Below are positions 23,181 through 29,966 of a DNA stretch of 36,489 nt, piece after piece. The DNA comes from Candidatus Thiomargarita nelsonii (GTDB lineage: Bacteria > Pseudomonadota > Gammaproteobacteria > Beggiatoales > Beggiatoaceae). Position numbers and translations under genes: made by a program. The stretch spans positions 1 to 36,489 of the forward strand of contig JSZA02000065.1 of NCBI GenBank assembly GCA_000785145.2, written 5' to 3'. Positions within the stretch are counted from its first letter, which is position 1; each line of letters opens with the position of its first letter. The notes below the pieces were generated by a model, which saw nothing but the letters and a program-made list of their open reading frames with translations, was not told where the DNA came from and did no database searches.

Positions 23181-24044
23181 ATGACAACTGAAACCCAACT
23201 AGTCCGTTTTGACTGGGCTATCAAAAGCCTATTACGTGACAAAGCAAACTTTGATGTACTAGAAGGCTTTTTAACGGCTCTGCTCCGTGAAGATATTCAA
23301 GTGATTGAGATATTAGACAGTGAATCCAATCAACCCGATATTGACAAAAAATTCAATCGTGTGGATATACTTGTCAAAGATCAAAAGCAACAACAGATCA
23401 TCATCGAAATCCAAAATCATCAAGAAACCGGCTACCTTGAACGCATACTCTGGGGAGTCTCCAAACTCATTGTTGACAATCTGGAACTGGGGCAGGATTA
23501 TCGTCACGTTAGCAAAGTGATTTCGATTAGCATTCTTTACTTTAATTTGGGTATTGGCAAGGATTACGTGTACCGCAATGTGAACGAAATTCGCGGATTA
23601 CATACTAAAAAAGAGTTGGTTTCCCGTCGATTGAATCGCGAAACTAAAAAGTTTGAAAAACGATACAGCAAAGACATTTTTCCTGATTTCTATTTCATTA
23701 CCGTTGAACGATTTCAAGATGTCATTGAAAGTGACTTAGATGAATGGATTTATATGCTCAAACACTCGGCTCTGCGTTCCGACTTTAAGTCCAAAAATAT
23801 CGACAGGGCGCGTGACAAATTAATGCTGTTGAAAATGAGTCGAGAAGAACGCAAACGCTATGAAAATTACATTGAGGATATCGTGGTTGAAAACGATGTG
23901 ATCGAAACGGCGCAAGTTCAGGGGCGCTCTGAGGTGAAATTGGAAATCGCCCAAAAAATGCTTGATCAAGGTATGGATATAGAGACAATAGCCAGCCTGA
24001 CCGATTTGAGTGTTGATGTGATAAAATCCGCAAGTCCAAAATAA
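23181..24044 (+). CDS. PD-(D/E)XK nuclease family transposase / Rpn-like protein
   Basis: 287 residues. The N-terminus (F-D-W-A-I-K-S-L-L-R-D-K-A-N-F-D-V-L-E-G-F-L) and the core with D-I-L-V-K-D...I-I-I-E-I-Q-N fit the recombination-promoting nuclease / PDDEXK transposase family, with the D...E-x-Q catalytic pattern. The C-terminal third is charged and helical, ending in a helix-turn-helix-sized segment (L-D-Q-G-M-D-I-E-T-I-A-S-L-T-D-L-S). GAGG precedes the ATG. The stop codon lies inside a family A-type palindrome (24034-24053), which also supplies the last residues (S-P-K). No terminal inverted repeats of a transposon were recognised. It is the first gene of the island splitting ilvBH from ilvC. 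Confidence 0.85.
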   Translation: MTTETQLVRFDWAIKSLLRDKANFDVLEGFLTALLREDIQVIEILDSESNQPDIDKKFNRVDILVKDQKQQQIIIEIQNHQETGYLERILWGVSKLIVDNLELGQDYRHVSKVISISILYFNLGIGKDYVYRNVNEIRGLHTKKELVSRRLNRETKKFEKRYSKDIFPDFYFITVERFQDVIESDLDEWIYMLKHSALRSDFKSKNIDRARDKLMLLKMSREERKRYENYIEDIVVENDVIETAQVQGRSEVKLEIAQKMLDQGMDIETIASLTDLSVDVIKSASPK

Positions 24045-24053
24045 ATTTTGGAC
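24034..24053. repeat. Family A palindrome carrying the stop of the Rpn-like gene
   Basis: GTCCAAAATAAATTTTGGAC, perfect palindrome; its central TAA is the stop codon of the upstream gene. Confidence 0.8.
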
Positions 24054-24118
24054 TCCAAAAGTAAAAATTAATTTACAGCTAAACGAGCAATCGCAATGGT
24101 CAGCAAGAGAGGTTAATA

Positions 24119-24322
24119 ATGAGTATTAAATCGTCAACATTCGGTGGTGTACATCTTTCAGGGGAAGAAGCCGAACAATTTCTAAAACAACTGCGTGATG
24201 AAAAACCCAAGCAAGCCGCAATTGATTCCTTTCATCGTGGTCAGAAATTACTAAAAGAGTACCATGAAAAAGGCTATGTCACTTTTTCCCCTAAAAATAT
24301 TCATCATACGAGAGGAATTTAA
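24119..24322 (+). CDS. Small protein paired with a GNAT acetyltransferase (probable antitoxin)
   Basis: 67 residues, starting after GAGAGG with a 6-bp spacer. Pattern S-S-T-F-G-G-V-H-L-S-G-E-E-A-E-Q-F, then P-K-Q-A-A-I-D-S-F-H-R-G, then Y-V-T-F-S. It contains no ribbon-helix-helix signature. The next gene's GTG start follows the stop immediately, so the two must be co-translated. I have a weak impression of other small proteins sharing the F-G-G-V-x-L-S-G-E-E-A start. The antitoxin role is inferred from position and size. Confidence 0.65.
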   Translation: MSIKSSTFGGVHLSGEEAEQFLKQLRDEKPKQAAIDSFHRGQKLLKEYHEKGYVTFSPKNIHHTRGI

Positions 24323-24844
24323 GTGTTGAATCTACAATTTCGTCAAATTCAGTCCAATGATGATACTGCCAAACTTTCGCTGGGCAAAAAGGAATATCAA
24401 CCTTTGAAATCCTTCTTGCGTAACTGTGCATTGGATTTTCACCAAAATCACATCGCAAGCTCTTACGTGTTAGTTGACGAGGTAGCACGGATTTTGGGTT
24501 ATATTACTCTGATGTGCAGTGAAGTGACACTAGGAAGTGGCTATAACTTTGAAGAATGTCCACGAGCCAATGATTATAAAATATTTCCGGCTGTTAAAGT
24601 GGCACGTCTTGCTGTTGACAAACGTTTACAAGGTCAAGGTTATGGTACACTTATGATAGATTGGTGTGTATCTATGGTAAAAAATGACATCATGCCAGTC
24701 ATTGGATGTAGATTTTTGACTGTAGATGCCAAACGTGTGTCAGTACCCTTTTATGAAAAAATGGGCTTTAACATGTTAGAAACACCAGTCAATATTAATA
24801 GCGAACATCCAGTTATGTTCATAGATTTATATAAAGTCAAGTAA
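24323..24844 (+). CDS. GNAT-family N-acetyltransferase, probable toxin
   Basis: 173 residues from GTG 24323, directly after the preceding stop. GNAT motif A (V-A-R-L-A-V-D-K then L-Q-G-Q-G-Y-G at 102-108) binds acetyl-CoA; the end of the fold reads S-V-P-F-Y-E-K-M-G-F with Y144 in the position of the catalytic tyrosine of TacT/AtaT toxins. Those toxins acetylate charged tRNA and are neutralised by a small upstream partner. The length and gene order fit this class. A metabolic acetyltransferase is the alternative. It is cargo in the ilv island. Confidence 0.8.
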   Translation: MLNLQFRQIQSNDDTAKLSLGKKEYQPLKSFLRNCALDFHQNHIASSYVLVDEVARILGYITLMCSEVTLGSGYNFEECPRANDYKIFPAVKVARLAVDKRLQGQGYGTLMIDWCVSMVKNDIMPVIGCRFLTVDAKRVSVPFYEKMGFNMLETPVNINSEHPVMFIDLYKVK

Positions 24845-24888
24845 TGGTAAAAAACTTGGATAAATAAAATCAGCGCGTATTTTTTTAG

Positions 24889-24937
24889 CAGTAACGGAGC
24901 TTCGTTCCGACCATGCAGGCTGCGACGCTCCGCATTT
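24889..24937. repeat. Family G repeat copy
   Basis: GCAGTAACGGAGCTTCGTTCC followed by GCGACGCTCCGC, close to the copy at 18072-18121. It directly precedes the truncated ATPase start. Confidence 0.6.
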
Positions 24938-24948
24938 AGAGATTTTCA

Positions 24949-25215
24949 ATGAAAATTCAAGTAAAAAACTTAGGCACAATAAAAGAAGGCACAGTTGAGC
25001 TATCCAAAAACCTGATTTTTTGTTGTTTCGGGAATTTCGCTCCGCGGATTTCCCGCAACGAAGATCGCTGCGCTAAACCATTTAACGATGAGCGTCCCGT
25101 AGGGAACTTAAAGGAATGCCTGCTGCGTCGCGTGGTAGGAGTCCAAGATTTATCTTGGACAGACTCGTCCAAAATAAATTTTGGACTCCAAAAGTGGAAA
25201 CGACTTAAATATTAA
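24949..25215 (+). pseudogene. N-terminal remnant of an AAA/OLD-type ATPase, overrun by repeats
   Basis: The first 22-24 codons (M-K-I-Q-V-K-N-L-G-T-I-K-E-G-T-V-E-L) read like the N-terminal strand of an AAA15/OLD or SMC-like ATPase, immediately before where a Walker A should appear. From about 25020 the frame enters a family F hairpin (25025-25059), then other repeats and two family A palindromes (25141-25160, 25167-25186) to the stop at 25213. No Walker A is present. The remainder of the 88-codon frame is translated repeat and should not be read as protein. It is the right edge of the island; ilvC follows within 20 bp. Confidence 0.55.
25025..25186. repeat. Repeat cluster: family F hairpin plus two family A palindromes
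   Basis: Family F (GTTTCGGGAA...) with a degenerate right arm at 25025-25059, a GCGTCCC-like element around 25090, and tandem family A copies at 25141-25160 and 25167-25186 that differ by the AAGAT/AAAAT swap. Confidence 0.7.
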
Positions 25216-25233
25216 TTAAAAACAGGAAATGAA

Positions 25234-26250
25234 ATGAACGTATATTACGACAAAGATGCAGACCTCTCCCTCATTCAAGGCAAAAAGGTCACCATTCTCG
25301 GCTATGGATCGCAAGGCCATGCCCATGCCAATAACCTCAAAGATTCCGGCGTTGAAGTCGTCGTCGGGTTGCGTACTGGCTCAGAATCCGCCCATAAAGT
25401 TGAAAAGGCCGGTTTACATACCATGCCCATTGATAAAGCAGTACAGTGGGCCGATCTCGTGATGGTACTCGTGCCTGATGAACATCAAGCTAAAGTCTAT
25501 CGTGACAGCATTAAACCCAACCTCAAAAGTGGTGCCGCACTCGCCTTCGCGCATGGTTTTAACATTCATTTCGAGCAAATCGACCCCCCTGAAAATGTTG
25601 ACGTGATTATGATTGCTCCCAAAGGACCCGGTCATTTAGTACGTTCTACATATACCCAAGGGGCCGGCGTACCCTCCCTGATTGCCGTTTATCAAGACGC
25701 ATCAGGGCAAGCCAGAGACATTGCACTTTCTTATGCCAGTGCCAATGGTGGAGCACGGGCAGGCGTTATTGAAACCTCTTTCCGTGAAGAAACTGAAACC
25801 GACTTGTTTGGTGAACAAGCCGTACTATGTGGTGGAGTAACCGCTTTAGCTCAGGCAGGATTTGAAACCTTGGTCGATGCCGGTTATGCCCCAGAAATGG
25901 CTTATTTTGAGTGTTTGCATGAACTCAAATTGATAGTCGACTTGATGTATGAAGGTGGCATTGCCAATATGCGTTATTCCATTTCCAATACCGCAGAATA
26001 TGGCGACTTTACTCGTGGACCACGCATTATTACTGACCAAACTAAGGCAGAAATGCGTAAAATTCTCAAGGAAATTCAAACAGGAGAATTTGCGCGAGAA
26101 TTTATCATGGAAAATCAAACGGGTAATGCCAGCTTCAAGGCAAAACGCCGTTTAGCGCGTACACATCAATTGGAAGAAGTGGGTGGAAAATTGCGTGGCA
26201 TGATGCCTTGGATTAAGGCTAATCAGTTGGTTGATAAGACTAAAAACTAA
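25234..26250 (+). CDS. ilvC: Ketol-acid reductoisomerase, class I (NADP+)
   Basis: 338 residues, the short class I length. Converts acetolactate to dihydroxyisovalerate. The N-terminal Rossmann motif is G-Y-G-S-Q-G-H-A-H-A, and G-L-R-T-G-S-E-S carries the Arg/Ser phosphate contacts typical of NADPH use. The C-terminal domain has the Mg-binding E-T-D-L-F-G-E-Q and C-L-H-E-L-K. AGGA is upstream of the ATG. ilvC would normally follow ilvH; here the island intervenes, so it may need its own promoter. Confidence 0.97.
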   Translation: MNVYYDKDADLSLIQGKKVTILGYGSQGHAHANNLKDSGVEVVVGLRTGSESAHKVEKAGLHTMPIDKAVQWADLVMVLVPDEHQAKVYRDSIKPNLKSGAALAFAHGFNIHFEQIDPPENVDVIMIAPKGPGHLVRSTYTQGAGVPSLIAVYQDASGQARDIALSYASANGGARAGVIETSFREETETDLFGEQAVLCGGVTALAQAGFETLVDAGYAPEMAYFECLHELKLIVDLMYEGGIANMRYSISNTAEYGDFTRGPRIITDQTKAEMRKILKEIQTGEFAREFIMENQTGNASFKAKRRLARTHQLEEVGGKLRGMMPWIKANQLVDKTKN

Positions 26251-26275
26251 AGATATGCAAGGTACGCAAGGCATC

Positions 26276-26396
26276 AATGCCATTAAGTTAAGACTAAATT
26301 ATTGATTTTGACGTTTTGTTTCGGGAATGGAGCGGAGCGGATTTCCCGAAACAACTGAAACCCTTATGGTATAAAGCTGCTTAACTTAATGGCATT
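26276..26396. repeat. Candidate MITE bounded by AATGCCATTAAGTTAAG inverted ends
   Basis: Perfect 17-bp inverted ends at 26276-26292 and 26380-26396 enclose about 85 bp that includes a family F hairpin (26318-26352). Flanks carry GCAAGGTACG / GCGTACCTTGC parts of the family seen at 7692. The same 17-bp end occurs at 22935, 33174, 33290 and 33391. No protein is encoded. Confidence 0.65.
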
Positions 26397-26423
26397 GACG
26401 CAAGGCGTACCTTGCACCGAGAA

Positions 26424-27206
26424 ATGACTATGACCAATGAAGAAATACCAGCCGAAAAACAAAGACCACGAGCTATTTATCTATTGCCCAACTTATTTAC
26501 GACAGCCGCCTTATTTTCTGGTTTTTATGCGATAGTCGCCGCAATCAACAATCATTTTGAAGCCGCAGCTATCGCTATTTTTATATCCATGATACTTGAC
26601 GGCATAGATGGGCGCGTGGCTCGCTTGACCAGTACCCAAACTGCATTTGGTGCCGAATATGACAGTCTTTCTGATCTCATCTGTTTTGGACTGGCACCCG
26701 CTTTGCTCATGTATAAATGGTCCTTATTTTCTTTAACCGAATACTCCAATTTTTTAGGCAAACTGGGATGGTTAGCCGCCTTTATTTATACCGCGACAAC
26801 CGCACTACGTTTGGCGCGTTTTAACACTCAAATTGGCACAACTGATAAAGCTTATTTTCGAGGATTAGCCAGCCCCTCTGCTGCCGCCGTCATGGCCGGA
26901 TTTGTCTGGTTATGTACTGATTACCAATTGGAAGGCTCGACATTAGTCCTTCCAGCATGGCTGATTACGGTCACCACCGGTTTACTGATGGTCAGTCAAT
27001 TCCGTTATCGTAGTTTCAAGGACTTCGATCTCAAACGAATTCCGTTTGTGACGGCGCTGATCGTTGTCATGGTATTTGTACTTGTGTCGATTGATCCGCC
27101 GCAAGTTTTATTTTTAGTTTTTTTAGTGTACAGCCTTTCTGGACCCGTATTAAGCCTTGTACACTTACGAAAACGCCGCGCCGCTCGCTTGAAGACTGAT
27201 AAATAA
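26424..27206 (+). CDS. pssA: CDP-diacylglycerol--serine O-phosphatidyltransferase
   Basis: About 260 residues. Integral membrane enzyme making phosphatidylserine for phosphatidylethanolamine synthesis. The CDP-alcohol phosphotransferase signature D-G-x2-A-R-x8-G-x3-D-x3-D is complete (D-G-R-V-A-R, then F-G-A-E-Y-D, then D). About seven membrane segments follow a short polar N-terminus with L-L-P-N-L-F-T-T. Starts at ATG 26424 and 26430 are both plausible; a TTG at 26412 lies in repeat sequence. An ilvC-pssA adjacency is common in proteobacteria. It precedes argB by 5 bp. Confidence 0.93.
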   Translation: MTMTNEEIPAEKQRPRAIYLLPNLFTTAALFSGFYAIVAAINNHFEAAAIAIFISMILDGIDGRVARLTSTQTAFGAEYDSLSDLICFGLAPALLMYKWSLFSLTEYSNFLGKLGWLAAFIYTATTALRLARFNTQIGTTDKAYFRGLASPSAAAVMAGFVWLCTDYQLEGSTLVLPAWLITVTTGLLMVSQFRYRSFKDFDLKRIPFVTALIVVMVFVLVSIDPPQVLFLVFLVYSLSGPVLSLVHLRKRRAARLKTDK

Positions 27207-27211
27207 AAATT

Positions 27212-28114
27212 ATGTCATTAACCACAAATTCCGCAAAAAATATCGCTCATGTCTTAATTGAAGCCTTACCCTATATCAATCGTTTCACCGACAAAACCTT
27301 TGTTATCAAATACGGTGGCAATGCCATGGTAGATGAAAAGCTAAAAAATAGCTTTGCCCGCGACATCGTTTTGATGAAACGAGTTGGCATGAATCCCATC
27401 GTAGTGCATGGCGGTGGACCACAAATTGGCCATTTATTAAAACGCTTAGGAAAGGAGAGTGAATTTTTCCGAGGAATGCGCGTCACTGATAGCGAAACCA
27501 TGGACGTAGTGCAAATGGTACTCGGCGGCTTAGTTAATAAAGATATTGTCACCTTAATTAATCATCAGGGCGGCGCAGCGGTGGGATTGACGGGAAAAGA
27601 TGCAGAATTGATTCATGCTCGCCAGTTGACCTTTACCCACGATAATCCTGAAATGAATGCACCAGAAATCATTGACATAGGGCATGTTGGCGAAGTGGCC
27701 AGTTTTGATACGGCTATAATTGATTTGCTGATTCATGGCGATTTTATTCCAGTGATTGCGCCGATTGGTGTTGGCGATGATGGACAATCTTATAATATTA
27801 ATGCAGACTTAGTGGCAGGCAAATTAGCAGAAGTCCTTCAAGCTGAAAAATTAATGTTATTGACTAATACCGCCGGCGTTCTGAGCAAACAAGGAGAATT
27901 GTTAACCGGTTTAGATGCCGCGCGGGTACAAGCTTTGATTGAGGATGGTACGATTGAAGGCGGAATGTTGCCCAAAGTGCATTGTGCTTTAGAGGCGGTA
28001 CAAAGTGGTGTGCCTTCTGCCCATATTATTGATGGGCGCGTTGAACATGCTGTACTGTTGGAAATTTTTACCGATGAAGGGGTAGGTACTTTGATTAAGG
28101 GGAAAAAGAAATAA
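27212..28114 (+). CDS. argB: Acetylglutamate kinase
   Basis: 300 residues. Phosphorylates N-acetyl-L-glutamate, the second step of arginine synthesis. N-terminal K-Y-G-G-N-A-M carries the catalytic Lys; V-V-H-G-G-G-P-Q-I-G binds substrate; late motif G-T-I-E-G-G-M-L-P-K. The family is often arginine-inhibited when an N-terminal helix extension exists; this protein has about 20 residues before the first strand, compatible with that. Last gene of the ilvC-pssA-argB run; a family A palindrome follows. Confidence 0.97.
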   Translation: MSLTTNSAKNIAHVLIEALPYINRFTDKTFVIKYGGNAMVDEKLKNSFARDIVLMKRVGMNPIVVHGGGPQIGHLLKRLGKESEFFRGMRVTDSETMDVVQMVLGGLVNKDIVTLINHQGGAAVGLTGKDAELIHARQLTFTHDNPEMNAPEIIDIGHVGEVASFDTAIIDLLIHGDFIPVIAPIGVGDDGQSYNINADLVAGKLAEVLQAEKLMLLTNTAGVLSKQGELLTGLDAARVQALIEDGTIEGGMLPKVHCALEAVQSGVPSAHIIDGRVEHAVLLEIFTDEGVGTLIKGKKK

Positions 28115-28133
28115 TTTCGACGTTCCGTTAGGA

Positions 28134-28153
28134 GTCCAAAATTTATTTTGGAC
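28134..28153. repeat. Family A palindrome after argB
   Basis: GTCCAAAATTTATTTTGGAC, 20-bp perfect palindrome, 19 bp after the argB stop. It may act as a terminator, though there is no T run. Confidence 0.8.
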
Positions 28154-28202
28154 TCCACGCTTGAATGTCACTTGATATTGTGGATAAGGTTCAATAAAGA
28201 TT

Positions 28203-28388
28203 ATGAATGGCACACAGGTTATTAAAAAACTTAATCAACACGGTTGGCAAGTATTACGAATACGTAGCAGTCATTATCAATTAGGTAAAGACGAGTTACG
28301 CACCACAGTACCTGTTCATGGTAAACGCGACTTGGGTACCGGCTTGATTAAAAAAATTGAAAAAGATACTGGAGTGAAATTGCAATGA
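28203..28388 (+). CDS. hicA: HicA-type mRNA interferase toxin
   Basis: 61 residues. HicA toxins have a double-stranded-RNA-binding-like fold and an active His. H24 in R-S-S-H-Y-Q is in that position; the G-T-G-L-I-K-K-I motif is typical. The stop overlaps the HicB start (ATGA), as in other hicAB operons. Preceded by a weak ribosome binding site. Confidence 0.9.
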   Translation: MNGTQVIKKLNQHGWQVLRIRSSHYQLGKDELRTTVPVHGKRDLGTGLIKKIEKDTGVKLQ

Positions 28389-28798
28389 GCATACAATACA
28401 AGGCACTCATTACTCTTGAAGAGGATGGTAGATTTTTTGTGCAATTTCCAACGATTAACGAAGCCTTCACAGAAGGGCAAAGCTTTAAAGAAGCCTTATT
28501 TAATGCACAAGAAGTCTTAGATTTATCACTTGAAGGTCGATTAGAAGATGGGTTGGAAATTCCAGCACCTGATCAAGCGAAATCGGTAGAAAATGAATAT
28601 TTTATTACTCCAGCAGCGAGTATTCAATCCGCCTTATTAATCCATTTTAATCGTGGTAAGCAATCCTTAATAGAACTGGCAAATATTTTAGAAGTCCCAG
28701 CACAAGAAATTGAAAGTCCCAAGCATGATATGACACTGATACGCTTAGAAAAAATAGCACGTATGATGGGAAAAAAATTGATGGTAGACTTTGCATAA
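28385..28798 (+). CDS. hicB: HicB-type antitoxin with C-terminal helix-turn-helix
   Basis: 137 residues. The N-terminal partial RNase H-like HicB fold (Y-K-A-L-I-T-L-E-E-D-G-R-F-F-V-Q-F-P) neutralises HicA; the C-terminal half is a Xre-like helix-turn-helix (S-L-I-E-L-A-N-I-L-E-V-P, then L-I-R-L-E-K-I-A) that should autoregulate the operon. Coupled by a 4-bp overlap with hicA. Confidence 0.9.
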   Translation: MSIQYKALITLEEDGRFFVQFPTINEAFTEGQSFKEALFNAQEVLDLSLEGRLEDGLEIPAPDQAKSVENEYFITPAASIQSALLIHFNRGKQSLIELANILEVPAQEIESPKHDMTLIRLEKIARMMGKKLMVDFA

Positions 28799-28899
28799 TT
28801 TGACGGATGGACAACAAATCCCTGTGTGTACGCGCAGGGGCATCTAGATGGCGGAACAAAAAGCCTAAATTTTTAATTTTAATAAAGGGAGCATAATCG

Positions 28900-29916
28900 T
28901 TGAAATCTAGTAAAGAGAGAAAGATATTCCAGAATGGTCAGAGAGGATTGGTGGCAGCGTTTCTGCTGTTTTCAAACGGAGCCACAGCCCAGCACGTAGC
29001 ACGTCAGGCAGACTACAATATTGGCAGCAATGAAGTGAATGTTCATACCTCGCTAGGGATATTGAATGGTGAATCACACGAGATTGTTGATCGCCCAAAA
29101 GGTTACGATTTCGCGGGCACAAAAATAAGTGAACTGATCTGGACATTGGACAATGTTTATATGATTGGTGCAGGGCTTTCTGTTCGTCCAATCTCTTGGC
29201 TCACGCTTAATTTTGACGGCTGGAATCGAATCAATAAAGACAGTGCCACCATGGATGATTATGATTGGATTGTCTCGCCTTACCTCGGAACGAGCGAGTG
29301 GGACCACTGGTCCCATCATCCGAACACTCAGCTAGATAAAGGATACATGCTAGATATCAATGCAGAAATATCCGCCTATACCTCTTATTCAATCTCCCTG
29401 AAAGGCATCGTTGGATTTAAACGCGATTACTGGAAATGGAGTGCGTCTGACGGTTCCTTCGTTTATTCCTGTGGAGATGAGACATGCAGTCCCTTAAATT
29501 ATGATTATCGTGGTTACAGGGGCAACTTCACGGGGCTGGGCATTACTTACGAGCAAGAGTTCAACACACCCTATTTCGGCGTTGCCGCTCAGCTTAATTT
29601 CAACCAGCTTCAACTAAACGCTCGTATTATTGGCTCGCCTTGGGTTGATCTTGAGACAAGTGATACTCATCACCAGCGAAATCCACCTTTTGTCGATACA
29701 GGAAATTTTGATCATACCAGTATGATCGGTCTTGATTTAAGTGCACACTATCAGATGGCAGGAAATTTCTCTTTGGGAGCGATGTATCACTACCAAAAAT
29801 ACGATGAAACAACAGGCTTTACAGTTCGTAATGATGAAACTGGTGAGATACCAGAGAGAAGCTCTCATGAGTCAGATATGTTCTCGGTTTTTCTGAACTA
29901 CAGGTTCGGACTCTAA
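28900..29916 (+). CDS. Omptin-family outer membrane protease
   Basis: 338 residues from a TTG start with GGGAG upstream. The N-terminus is a plausible signal peptide (basic start, L-V-A-A-F-L-L-F-S, cleavage after A-T-A near residue 30). Omptin landmarks are present: M-D-D-Y-D-W with D120 and D122 in the places of OmpT D83/D85, and D255-T-H257 in the place of D210/H212; loops and strands match a ten-strand barrel, ending Y-R-F-G-L. Two extra cysteines (C191, C196) lie in a predicted loop. Omptins cleave between basic residues, often needing LPS. It stands alone between hicB and a CYTH-CHAD gene, which suggests transfer or lineage-specific retention. Confidence 0.88.
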   Translation: MKSSKERKIFQNGQRGLVAAFLLFSNGATAQHVARQADYNIGSNEVNVHTSLGILNGESHEIVDRPKGYDFAGTKISELIWTLDNVYMIGAGLSVRPISWLTLNFDGWNRINKDSATMDDYDWIVSPYLGTSEWDHWSHHPNTQLDKGYMLDINAEISAYTSYSISLKGIVGFKRDYWKWSASDGSFVYSCGDETCSPLNYDYRGYRGNFTGLGITYEQEFNTPYFGVAAQLNFNQLQLNARIIGSPWVDLETSDTHHQRNPPFVDTGNFDHTSMIGLDLSAHYQMAGNFSLGAMYHYQKYDETTGFTVRNDETGEIPERSSHESDMFSVFLNYRFGL

Positions 29917-29966
29917 CTAATGACTTAAATTCTCAAGATTTCTCCCGCAATGACAATATTTTGCTC

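Noticed and set aside
23181..24044. Complete insertion sequence around the PDDEXK transposase-like gene
   Set aside because: I could not find matching terminal inverted repeats or a target duplication; flanking palindromes belong to families found throughout the window.
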